Assembly (NCBI GenBank): GCA_038239345.1
Contig: JBBSEX010000103.1
Coordinates: forward strand, 1-6,669
Source: JBBSEX01 sp038239345
Lineage (GTDB): Bacteria; Acidobacteriota; Terriglobia; Bryobacterales; Bryobacteraceae
DNA length: 6,669 nt
Direction: 5' to 3'
Shown: positions 1-6,069 of the stretch, piece after piece
Layout: every line of letters starts with the position of its first letter
Position numbering within the stretch: position 1 is the stretch's first letter
The notes under the pieces: generated by a model
Seen by the model: the letters and a program-made list of their open reading frames with translations, nothing else
Databases searched by the model: none
What the model was told of the DNA's origin: nothing
Made by a program: the position numbers and the translations under genes

Positions 1-1
1 A

Positions 2-289
2 ACATTGCTGCAAGCCACGGAGTCCGCACCGGCTGCCGTTAAAGAGAAAAACTCGCAAATGGTGACGGCCTCGCAAGATGTGAAAATTCGCTTCTACGGT
101 CCAGTCGCGATTGTGACCGGACAAGTAGACATCCCCGGTCCCAACGGATTTGGTACTCGGTTCACGCGTGTATGGGTGAAATCGGATGGCGGTTGGAAAT
201 TAAGCACTGCTCACATAACGCGTATCGGCCAGCCATCAAGTGCTACCGTTCCAGCCAACAGAGACGTACTGCCAAAACAACCAAAATGA
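2..289 (+). CDS. NTF2-like (SnoaL/DUF4440-type) protein, C-terminal part
   Basis: The reading frame is open from the first complete codon (base 2) and ends at TGA 287-289, so the gene begins upstream of the window. The TTG at 5-7 is not taken as the true start. The visible 95 residues contain alternating beta-strand segments: DVKIRFYGPVAIVTGQ, then GTRFTRVWVKSDGGWKLSTAHIT. This is the usual C-terminal half of small cone-shaped NTF2-fold proteins, where the gene product strand, the F-T-R-V-W strand and the W-K-L-x-x-x-H strand line the pocket. Many members bind small hydrophobic ligands or have no known activity, so no substrate can be assigned. The last ~18 residues (rich in P, S, T and K) look like a disordered tail. 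No catalytic residues can be judged without the N-terminal half. Family assignment is reasonably sure; function is unknown. Confidence 0.72.
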   Translation, partial: TLLQATESAPAAVKEKNSQMVTASQDVKIRFYGPVAIVTGQVDIPGPNGFGTRFTRVWVKSDGGWKLSTAHITRIGQPSSATVPANRDVLPKQPK

Positions 290-343
290 ATGCTGCCGCT
301 TCAAGTCAGATGCCGCTTTTTGTTTGGGAATAGCGGTAAGCTT

Positions 344-370
344 CGTGGTTTATAACGGTTGTAAACCACG
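344..370. repeat. Perfect 9-bp inverted repeat with 9-nt spacer
   Basis: The left arm 344-352 (CGTGGTTTA) and right arm 362-370 (TAAACCACG) are exact reverse complements around a 9-nt spacer (353-361). No T-run follows the right arm, so a rho-independent terminator is unlikely. The 9-9-9 geometry resembles core crossover sites of tyrosine recombinases (two binding arms around a 6-8 bp spacer), and a recombinase remnant lies on the other side of the transposon. That link is inference. It could also be a simple hairpin or a dimeric regulator's operator. Confidence 0.5.
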
Positions 371-512
371 GATCTAACTGCAACTAGTTTTCGGGAAAGA
401 AAAGTTCTGAGTTCTTCTTCAACGGCCTTGCGATCGCGGCCAAAGCGCTCAAGGCTCGTCCGGGTAACGCGTTCACTGCGAATTCGCTGCTGCTCTCTGC
501 CGTGGCCCATGG

Positions 513-517
513 GAAAG
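513..517. repeat. Left flank of transposon, probable target-site duplication (GAAAG)
   Basis: The five bases just outside the left inverted repeat are GAAAG. The five just outside the right repeat (4307-4311) are GAAAA, a match at 4 of 5 positions. Tn3-family elements normally create 5-bp, often A/T-rich duplications, so this fits an old insertion with one later substitution. Chance similarity, or deletion next to one end, cannot be excluded. Confidence 0.45.
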
Positions 518-556
518 GGGGTAGACCCAACAGTCGTACTCTGAGCCGCCATTTGG
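518..556 (+). repeat. Left terminal inverted repeat (IRL), 39 bp
   Basis: Reading inward it begins GGGGTAGACCCAACAGTCGT. It matches the reverse complement of 4268-4306 at 38 of 39 positions; the single difference is A538 against C4286 (a G in the inward reading). Identity stops abruptly after position 39 (GGAG on the left, ATCA on the right), which sets the repeat length. This is one of the two sites TnpA must recognise. Confidence 0.93.
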
Positions 557-566
557 GGAGAATGCT

Positions 567-1184
567 CTAAGTTACCTGAGAATCTTCGCTGTGACTTCGC
601 TTCGAAATGTCGAGCACAGTATTCTTGCTGATAGCGAGTTGCCTACCGATTGCCCGGTACGAGATGCCCTCCTCAATCATCGCCAGGACCTGCGGTGCAA
701 GCCGATCCGATTTAGGCCGTTGTCCCAGTTGGCGGCCGAGCCGCTTCCCGCGCGCTTTCGCCGCCGCGATACCGGAGCGAATTCTCTCCTGAATCAACTC
801 GCGTTCGAATTCCGCGAGAGAGGACATGACCGTCGCGATCATCCGGCCGTGTGGCGTCGTCAGGTCAAATTGCAGGCCGTGCAGCGCCACGATTGAAACA
901 TTCCAGGCCTGTAGGGACTGAAGTGTCTGGATAAGATCGATCGTGCTACGCCCCCACCTGGACAGCTCCGTCACCAGCACGGCAGTGATCTCGCGGGCCT
1001 GTGCAAGTGCAACGACTTTCTTCCGCTCAGCGCGATCGAGCTTCACGCCTGATCCGGTTTCCTTGAAAACGGCAACGACCTCGTAGCCAGCGCGCGAAGC
1101 GAAAGCAATCAGGTCGCGCTCCTGTCGTTCGCACGATTGATCGCTGGTCGAGACCCGACAATAAATTGCGGCTTTCTGTCCCAA
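567..1184 (-). CDS. tnpR: Serine recombinase, Tn3-family resolvase TnpR (205 aa)
   Basis: A site-specific serine recombinase that resolves the cointegrate made by replicative transposition, acting on two res copies through a covalent phosphoserine link. The N-terminal catalytic domain (about 1-140) begins AAIYCRVSTSDQ, with nucleophile Ser12 and Arg10. It contains the SRWGRS motif at 75-80 (Arg76 and Arg79, active-site arginines in the family) and the long dimerisation helix around 113-146 (RMIATVMSSLAEFERELIQ). A basic hinge (KARGKRLGR, 143-151) leads to a helix-turn-helix at about 166-193 (ISYRAIGRQLAISKNTV). At 205 residues it is slightly longer than classic Tn3/gamma-delta resolvases (~183-185). 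The start is TTG at 1184, chosen because GAGGG lies 5 nt upstream and no ATG precedes the catalytic motif. It diverges from tnpA and probably represses both genes by binding res. Confidence 0.92.
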   Translation of the reverse strand: MGQKAAIYCRVSTSDQSCERQERDLIAFASRAGYEVVAVFKETGSGVKLDRAERKKVVALAQAREITAVLVTELSRWGRSTIDLIQTLQSLQAWNVSIVALHGLQFDLTTPHGRMIATVMSSLAEFERELIQERIRSGIAAAKARGKRLGRQLGQRPKSDRLAPQVLAMIEEGISYRAIGRQLAISKNTVLDISKRSHSEDSQVT

Positions 1185-1189
1185 TTGAA

Positions 1190-1194
1190 CCCTC
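1190..1194 (-). promoter_or_regulatory. Ribosome binding site for tnpR (GAGGG)
   Basis: GAGGG on the minus strand sits 5 nt before TTG 1184-1182. It decides in favour of this non-ATG start, since no other start codon lies between it and the catalytic RVS motif. Confidence 0.6.
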
Positions 1195-1235
1195 GCGGAT
1201 GAATGCCCTGAAAACCCCGGTTTGGCTGGAGGGGA

Positions 1236-1263
1236 ATTCTGTACTGTTCAGACTTTACTTCAA
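1236..1263 (-). promoter_or_regulatory. Weak candidate promoter for tnpR
   Basis: On the minus strand, TTGAAG (1263-1258) is followed after 16 nt by CAGAAT (1241-1236). Each hexamer agrees with sigma-70 consensus at 4 of 6 positions. It lies inside the presumed res region and overlaps the right 13-mer, so resolvase binding would block it. Host promoter preferences are unknown, so this is tentative. I found no comparable candidate for tnpA. Confidence 0.25.
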
Positions 1264-1302
1264 CAGGGACATGGGTGCCAGGGTGAGATGGGATGGTGGA
1301 GC

Positions 1303-4266
1303 ATGGACCCGATGTTCATCGACCAGACCGATATGGAGAGCCGCTGGTCCCTGACAACTGCCGACCATGTCTTGGTGGCTGCCAAGAGCCAAGGCAATCG
1401 TCTCGGCTTTGCCGCTCTGCTGTTGTTCTTTCGTAACCACGGCCGTTTCCCGAGGACCAAGACGGAGATCGGCCACGAGGTGATTGAGCATATCGCGCGC
1501 CACCTTGATGTGTTGTCCCCACCCGGAGGAGTGTTTAATTTTTCCGATCGGACCGCAGAGCGGCATCGTGCGGAAATCCGTGCCTTATTAGGCTTCCGTG
1601 AGCCTACCAATGCAGATAGCGATGCATTGGCGGCGTGGTTGCAGCTCCAGATTATAGATTCATCACACGACCATGAACAGTTAGCACAATTGCTGGCGGT
1701 TCGCTGCCAAGAACTGGCAATGGAGCAGCCCTCCATGGAGCGGATAGATCGGATCGTCCGGAGTGCGGTTGCCATCCAGGATGACCTCTTATATGCCAAG
1801 ATCTTCGACCGTTTATCGCCAGCCACCCGGACTCGATTGGAGGCACTACTTCGCCCCGCTGTTGTGAACGGCCGTAATCCGGAACTCGAAGAGGTGTCCG
1901 GAACGGCCCCGGCGGTGCTTCTTCAATTGAGCAGTGATCCCGGGCGGCCGAGCCTTGCCAGCGTACAAGATGAGTTGGCGAAGCTGGAACTGATTTTCCA
2001 ACTCGAACTGCCAGCAGATCTGTTCAACCATGCCATTCCGCAGGAACTGGAACGCTACCGGCAACGCGTTGTAGTTGAAGCGCCTTTTGAACTGCGCCGG
2101 CATTCGGAGGCAACCCGGCTGACTTGGTTGGCGGCTTTTGCCCATCTGCGCGGCCGCACGCTCATTGATGATCTGGCCGATCTGCTGATCGAAACCATCC
2201 ACCATATCGGTGCGAGAGCCGAGCGCAAGGTTGACCGCGAATTATTGGACGACATTAAACGTGTGACTGGCAAGCAGAACCTCCTGTTCGAAATTGCGGA
2301 CGCCACGCTCGGGAAACCGGATGGAATCGTGCGCGAAGTCGTGTTCCCTGTGGTTGGCGAGGAAACTTTACGCGATCTGGTGAAGGAGTGGAAGGCAACG
2401 GGACCGACTTATCGCACCACTTTACGTACGGTGATCCGGAATTCTTACAAGGGCCACTACCGGCGCATGGTGCCCCATGTTCTCAATGTTCTGAACTTCC
2501 GCTCCAACAACGAGCGTCATCGCCCGGTTATCGAAGCGCTTGACCTGGTGAAGCGTTATGCCGGCACGAAAGTGCATACTTTCCCAATAGAGGAAGAGGT
2601 CCCGTTAGATGGTGTCGTGCGCGGGCTTTGGCGTGAGGCCGTAATAGAAACGGACTCGCTGGGACGCCAGCGCGTTAATCGGATCACGTATGAAATTTGC
2701 GCACTCGAAGCTCTTCGCGAGCAGTTGCGCTGTAAGGAAATCTGGGTGGTCGGCGCCAACCGGTACCGCAATCCCGACGAGGATCTGCCTGCCGACTTTG
2801 AGGCGCAACGTGCACCTTATTATCAGGCGTTGAATCTGCCGCTTGACCCGGATCGCTTTATCGCAGATTTGCAAACGGAGATGCGGGATGCCCTGCAAAT
2901 GCTGGATACCGGCCTGCCCAGTAATCCGCATGTTCGGATCAGCCGGAAGCATGGAAGCAGCTGGATTACTCTAACGCCATTCGATGCCCAAGCCGAGCCG
3001 CCGAACCTGATTGCGCTCAAGGCCGAGATCACGGCGACTTGGCCGATGACGAGTCTGCTCGACATGGCGAAGGAAGCGGACCTGCGGCTCGGCTTCACCG
3101 ACGCGCTGAAAAGCCCAACGGCCTATGAGACGTTGGATCGCGCGATTCTGCAGCCTCGAATGCTGTTCTGTCTTCATGGTCTTGGCACCAATACTGGGTT
3201 GCAGCGCATGGCTGGTCTCCGGTCTGGCGTGACATATAAGGATCTGGTCTATGTACGACGGCGGTACATCAGTGTCGACACTTTGCGCCGGGCCATCGCC
3301 ATCGTCACCAACGGCACGCTGCATGCTCGCAACCCGGCGATCTGGGGTGACGGTACCACCGCGTGTGCGTCCGATTCCAAGCACTTCGGCGCGTGGGATC
3401 AGAACCTCACGACTCAATGGCACGTCCGCTACGGCGGTCGCGGCATCATGATCTACTGGCATGTCGAGCGGAAATCCTTGTGTATTCACTCGCAGCTCAA
3501 GTCACCCTCCTCATCCGAGGTGGCGTCCATGATCGAGGGCGTCATCCGTCATTGCACGGAAATGGAAGTGGATCGCCAATATGTCGATTCTCATGGCCAA
3601 AGCACGGTAGCCTTTGCGTTCTGCAAACTACTGGGATTTCAACTCATGCCACGGCTGAAAGCGATCCATGCGCAGAAGCTGTACCGGCCTGAAGCAGGGC
3701 AGCCGAACACCTACACGCACCTACAACTGGTGTTGACGAAGCCAATCGACTGGGAGTTAGTGCGCCAGCAATACGACCAGATGGTCCAATATGCGACGGC
3801 GCTGCGGCTCGGCACGGCGGAGACGGAAGCGATCCTTCGCCGCTTCACCCGAACTAACGTGCAGCACCCGACCTATAAGGCATTTGCCGAACTCGGCAAG
3901 GCAATCAAGACGATCTTCCTTTGCCGATATCTTCACAGCGAGGCGCTGCGCCGCGAGATTAATGAAGGGCTGAACGTGATCGAGCAATGGAACGGAGCTA
4001 ATGACTTCGTGTTCTTCGCTCGCCGTGGCGAGTTGGTGAGCAATCGAAGCGAGGATCACGAGGTCAGCATGCTTTCGCTGCACTTGCTGCAGAACTGCAT
4101 GGTCTATATCAACACGCTCATGCTCCAACAGGTGCTGGCGCAGCCGAAATGGGCCAACAAACTCACCCCACGAGACTTGAAAGCCCTGACGCCCCTGATC
4201 TGGGATCATGTGAACCCGTATGGTCGCTTTGAACTCGATATGAATTACCGGCTGCCGCTCGAATGA
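1303..4266 (+). CDS. tnpA: Tn3-family DDE transposase TnpA (987 aa)
   Basis: Catalyses replicative transposition: it binds both terminal repeats, nicks the 3' ends and joins them to target DNA. The N-terminal DUF4158-like region holds NRLGFAALLLFFRNHGRFPR and the signature FNFSDRTAERHRAEIRALLGF (78-98), typical of DNA-binding and end recognition. The C-terminal DDE_Tnp_Tn3 domain (roughly 560-950) has DGTTACASDSKHF with Asp691, YVDSHGQS with Asp762, and LNVIEQWNG with Glu894. The spacing and positions are close to Tn3 TnpA (D689, D765, E895), so the active site is complete. The frame is open from TTG 1222, but the start is set at ATG 1303 because 987 aa fits the family (~985-1000) and leaves room for res. 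ATG 1288 or 1312 are possible; ribosome-binding sequences are weak at all of them. The TGA stop lies 1 bp before the right inverted repeat. Confidence 0.95.
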   Translation: MDPMFIDQTDMESRWSLTTADHVLVAAKSQGNRLGFAALLLFFRNHGRFPRTKTEIGHEVIEHIARHLDVLSPPGGVFNFSDRTAERHRAEIRALLGFREPTNADSDALAAWLQLQIIDSSHDHEQLAQLLAVRCQELAMEQPSMERIDRIVRSAVAIQDDLLYAKIFDRLSPATRTRLEALLRPAVVNGRNPELEEVSGTAPAVLLQLSSDPGRPSLASVQDELAKLELIFQLELPADLFNHAIPQELERYRQRVVVEAPFELRRHSEATRLTWLAAFAHLRGRTLIDDLADLLIETIHHIGARAERKVDRELLDDIKRVTGKQNLLFEIADATLGKPDGIVREVVFPVVGEETLRDLVKEWKATGPTYRTTLRTVIRNSYKGHYRRMVPHVLNVLNFRSNNERHRPVIEALDLVKRYAGTKVHTFPIEEEVPLDGVVRGLWREAVIETDSLGRQRVNRITYEICALEALREQLRCKEIWVVGANRYRNPDEDLPADFEAQRAPYYQALNLPLDPDRFIADLQTEMRDALQMLDTGLPSNPHVRISRKHGSSWITLTPFDAQAEPPNLIALKAEITATWPMTSLLDMAKEADLRLGFTDALKSPTAYETLDRAILQPRMLFCLHGLGTNTGLQRMAGLRSGVTYKDLVYVRRRYISVDTLRRAIAIVTNGTLHARNPAIWGDGTTACASDSKHFGAWDQNLTTQWHVRYGGRGIMIYWHVERKSLCIHSQLKSPSSSEVASMIEGVIRHCTEMEVDRQYVDSHGQSTVAFAFCKLLGFQLMPRLKAIHAQKLYRPEAGQPNTYTHLQLVLTKPIDWELVRQQYDQMVQYATALRLGTAETEAILRRFTRTNVQHPTYKAFAELGKAIKTIFLCRYLHSEALRREINEGLNVIEQWNGANDFVFFARRGELVSNRSEDHEVSMLSLHLLQNCMVYINTLMLQQVLAQPKWANKLTPRDLKALTPLIWDHVNPYGRFELDMNYRLPLE

Positions 4267-4267
4267 T

Positions 4268-4306
4268 CCAAATGGCGGCTCAGAGCACGACTGTTGGGTC
4301 TACCCC
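4268..4306 (-). repeat. Right terminal inverted repeat (IRR), 39 bp
   Basis: Its reverse complement begins GGGGTAGACCCAACAGTCGT and matches IRL at 38 of 39 positions. The outer edge is the CCCC at 4303-4306. It begins one base after the tnpA stop codon, so the gene and the transposon end are packed together. Confidence 0.93.
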
Positions 4307-4311
4307 GAAAA
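4307..4311. repeat. Right flank of transposon, probable target-site duplication (GAAAA)
   Basis: GAAAA directly follows the right inverted repeat and pairs with GAAAG at 513-517 (4 of 5). These bases also belong to the tyrosine recombinase remnant frame (…K-L-A-P-H-D-L-R). Confidence 0.45.
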
Positions 4312-4488
4312 CTGGCGCCGCACGATTTGCGCCGGACCTGCGCCAAGCTCTGCCGCGGCGTCGGAGGCGAACTCGAGCAAATCCAGCTCCTGCTCGGCCA
4401 CGCTTCCATCCAAACCACCGAACGCTACCTCGGCACGAAGCAGAACCTCAACCAGGCGGTAAACGATCGGTTGGGTGTGGAAGATTAG
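4307..4488 (+). pseudogene. Tyrosine recombinase/phage-type integrase, C-terminal remnant
   Basis: The ~60 codons encode KLAPHDLRRTCAKLC, then LEQIQLLLGHASIQTTERYL, then a short tail ending at TAG 4486. This is the end of a tyrosine recombinase catalytic domain. It shows the box II H-x-x-R (His codon 4321, Arg codon 4330), the conserved LLGH histidine (codon 4399) and the nucleophile Tyr (codon 4426). The first catalytic arginine, the rest of the catalytic domain and the core-binding domain are absent, so it cannot be functional. It starts exactly at the transposon edge, consistent with truncation by insertion or by deletion next to the element. The frame stays open backwards through the inverted repeat to the tnpA stop, so a small hybrid peptide from TTG 4294 is formally possible but unlikely to matter. 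Confidence 0.85.
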
Positions 4489-4757
4489 GGGGTGGCTCTT
4501 CGGTGTCACCGCTTCCGCCTAACGGCAACGGCGAAACATTTTCTCGCGCTCGGAATTTCAGGTTTGCAACAACATCCGTTTTGTTACGATAGCTTGTACT
4601 ACCTAGACTGGGTAGCTAGATCAACATATTAGCGGCCTGGAAGTAGCGCGCTTGTTTATGAATTGCTATTGGAAGAACCGGGCTTCAAGAAAGAAACAAT
4701 TCACGGGGACTAGTGATCGCACCGTGTGCTAGCTCCCAACTGAATTTCAGGAGAACC
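4489..4757. other. Non-coding stretch upstream of the dehydrogenase genes
   Basis: No frame here resembles a protein, and the base composition is more A/T-rich than the genes around it. It should contain the promoter of the dehydrogenase pair, but I could not pick a convincing -35/-10 pair. The nearest, TTGCAA (4564-4569) with TACGAT (4585-4590), has only a 15-nt spacer. A weak hairpin (5-6 bp, GGTGGC/GTCACC, 4491-4510) follows the recombinase remnant without a T-run. Confidence 0.5.
4749..4753 (+). promoter_or_regulatory. Ribosome binding site for the Gfo/Idh/MocA gene (AGGAG)
   Basis: AGGAG lies 4 nt before ATG 4758. It favours this start over the in-frame GTG at 4713. The product from ATG 4758 begins directly with a Tat-type signal (MNRREFLG), which also supports it. 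Confidence 0.75.
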
Positions 4758-6050
4758 ATGAATCGACGCGAGTTTTTAGGAACTGCGATGGCAGCGGCTG
4801 CTGTTCCCGGGCAGGCCGTTGCTGCAAATGACAAAGTGAATGTCGCCATCATTGGAGTTGGTGGCCGGGGATCGAATCATGTTCGCGATTTTGCGCGGCG
4901 CACCAGTGCGAACCTCGCGGCAGTTTGCGATGTGGACCAGGCACAGACCGAGCGCGCGGTCCAGACCTACTACAAGGCCCGTAACACTAAGCCGAAGGTC
5001 TATGCTGACATGCGGAAGCTGTATGAAGACAAGGATGTCGACGCTGTCTTCATCGCAACGCCGAACCATTGGCACGCACTCGCGACGATCTGGGGGTGTC
5101 AGGCGGGCAAAGACGTGTACGTGGAAAAGCCTGTTAGCTATAACCCCTTCGAGGGCGAGCGCATGGTCGCGGCAGCGCGTAAATCCAATCGCATGGTGCA
5201 AGGCGGGATGCAGCGCCGAAGCTTGGCGCATAAGAAGAAAGCAATCGCCTTATTGCATGACGGTTATCTTGGCAAGATCTACATGGGCCGGGGGCTTTGC
5301 TACAAACGAAGACCCTCTATCGGCCATAAGCCGGATGGTCCGGTGCCCGCGGGAATGGACTGGGACTTGTTCCTTGGGCCTGCCCCGTTGCGCGCTTACA
5401 ATGAGAACCGGCATCGCTATAACTGGCACTGGTTCTGGGACACTGGCAACGGCGACATTGGTAATCAAGGCGTACATGAGCTGGATATGGCTCGTTGGGG
5501 CCTCAACCAAAGCGGCAATCCAAAGACCGTCTTTAGCGGTGGCGGCAAATACATTTACAACGACGATCAAGAGACGCCGAACGCACAGGTTGCCGTGTAT
5601 GACTATGGCGACGTGGAACTGACTTTCGAAGTTCGCGGGCTCCCCACTGGACCGGAAAGTGAAATGGACCTGCGCGGCGGAAACTTTGTCGGGAACCTGT
5701 TTTACGGCGAGAAGGGTTACATGGTTCTGGAAGACTCGGGCTTCAAGACCTTCCTGGGTGACAAGCGGGAACCGGGTGAAGCAATGAAGGTCACTGAGGC
5801 CAAAGGTACGGAAAATGACGGCCATGTCGAGAATTTCCTGGAGGCGGTACGCACCCGGAATTCAAAGGGTCTGGTGGCGGAACTCCATGAAGCTGCAATT
5901 TCAGCGGATCTGTGCCACCTGGCGAACATCAGTTATCGGACGAAACGGAAGCTGACGCTGGAGCCGAACCATACTCGATTTGTGGGAGACGACGAAGCCA
6001 ACAAGTTGCTGACCCGGCATCCTTATCGCGCACCGTATATCGTAAGCTAA
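4758..6050 (+). CDS. Gfo/Idh/MocA-family NAD(P)-dependent oxidoreductase with Tat signal (430 aa)
   Basis: The protein begins MNRREFLGTAMAAAAVPGQAVA, a twin-arginine signal (Arg3-Arg4 then EFL, followed by an alanine-rich segment). It is therefore probably folded with its cofactor in the cytoplasm and exported, with cleavage near residue 22. The Rossmann domain follows (about 27-145): VNVAIIGVGGRG, with the dinucleotide-binding glycines at 33-38, FIATPNHWHA, and VEKPVS with the conserved catalytic Lys124. The C-terminal domain carries GNQGVHELDMARW, with His240 and Asp243 of the family's catalytic motif. These proteins oxidise or reduce hydroxyl groups of sugars, inositols and related compounds; the substrate cannot be read from sequence. 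GH109 glycosidases share the fold and Tat signals, but the intact EKP and H-x-x-D motifs favour an oxidoreductase. Length is normal. It is followed 19 bp later by a second dehydrogenase gene, suggesting one operon. Confidence 0.92.
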   Translation: MNRREFLGTAMAAAAVPGQAVAANDKVNVAIIGVGGRGSNHVRDFARRTSANLAAVCDVDQAQTERAVQTYYKARNTKPKVYADMRKLYEDKDVDAVFIATPNHWHALATIWGCQAGKDVYVEKPVSYNPFEGERMVAAARKSNRMVQGGMQRRSLAHKKKAIALLHDGYLGKIYMGRGLCYKRRPSIGHKPDGPVPAGMDWDLFLGPAPLRAYNENRHRYNWHWFWDTGNGDIGNQGVHELDMARWGLNQSGNPKTVFSGGGKYIYNDDQETPNAQVAVYDYGDVELTFEVRGLPTGPESEMDLRGGNFVGNLFYGEKGYMVLEDSGFKTFLGDKREPGEAMKVTEAKGTENDGHVENFLEAVRTRNSKGLVAELHEAAISADLCHLANISYRTKRKLTLEPNHTRFVGDDEANKLLTRHPYRAPYIVS

Positions 6051-6069
6051 CACTCGATTCGCCTTTACC

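Larger units (their letters stand above)
290..517. other. Gap between NTF2-like gene and transposon; no supportable gene
   Basis: I find no convincing gene here. A minus-strand frame starts inside the transposon end and reads out to 301, but it resembles no family I know. A plus-strand frame from 388 to the transposon (FFFNGLAIAAKALKARPGN and onward) has mostly G or C in third codon positions. It could be a decayed coding remnant, but I recognise no family. The stretch holds the 344-370 inverted repeat, listed separately. If the transposon had landed in an intact tyrosine recombinase gene, its first ~250 codons should lie here. The space is too short, and no frame resembles such a protein. 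Confidence 0.5.
1177..1302. other. Probable res site and divergent control region
   Basis: The ~118 bp between the tnpR start and the tnpA start is the standard place for res in divergent Tn3-type elements, and the length suits three resolvase-binding subsites. Two related 13-mers face each other: TGTCCCAATTGAA at 1177-1189 and TTCAACAGGGACA at 1259-1271, whose reverse complement is TGTCCCTGTTGAA (11 of 13 identical). A smaller CTGTT/AACAG pair spans 1244-1266. These may be resolvase half-sites, but I cannot delimit subsites I-III. The left 13-mer overlaps the TTG start codon of tnpR, which would give tight autoregulation if it is bound. Confidence 0.6.
518..4306. mobile_element. Tn3-family transposon, 3,789 bp, tnpR-res-tnpA only
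   Basis: The unit is bounded by 39-bp inverted repeats that both begin GGGG at the outer edge, as is typical of the Tn3 family. It carries a serine resolvase gene on the minus strand and a transposase gene on the plus strand, diverging from a central ~118-bp region where res is expected. tnpR stops 10 bp inside the left repeat, and tnpA stops 1 bp before the right repeat. The element therefore has no room for resistance, metabolic or toxin genes and is a cryptic, minimal unit. The transposase keeps all three acidic catalytic residues, the resolvase keeps its active serine, and the ends are nearly identical, so it looks intact and possibly still active. I do not recognise a named element. Confidence 0.93.

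Noticed and set aside
301..552. Minus-strand open frame of 83 codons starting in the left transposon end
   Set aside because: Its first residues (MAAQSTTVGSTP) are just the inverted repeat read outward. The same peptide start appears at the right end. The rest matches no family I know.
1222..1302. N-terminal extension of the transposase from TTG 1222
   Set aside because: The extra 27 residues (AGGEFCTVQTLLQQGHG and onward) lie in the res/promoter region, lack a ribosome binding site, and would make TnpA longer than usual.
3757..4209. Long minus-strand frames inside tnpA, such as this 150-codon one
   Set aside because: They lie opposite the conserved catalytic domain of the transposase and show no recognisable motifs.
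518..4306. Antibiotic-resistance, toxin-antitoxin or defence cargo in the transposon
   Set aside because: tnpR, the res region and tnpA fill the element from end to end, leaving no room for another gene.
4263..4592. Plus-strand open frame of 109 codons beginning MIQMAAQSTTVGSTP
   Set aside because: It reads the right inverted repeat and then a different frame of the tyrosine recombinase remnant. Its arginine- and proline-rich content is typical of a shadow frame.
4599..4615. CTACC/GGTAG hairpin as terminator or riboswitch
   Set aside because: The stem is only 5 bp with a 7-nt loop and has no T-run or wider conserved structure.
4840..5622. 260-codon plus-strand frame inside the Gfo/Idh/MocA gene
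   Set aside because: It is rich in R, S and T with no motifs, and it is fully overlapped by a gene with clear domain signatures.
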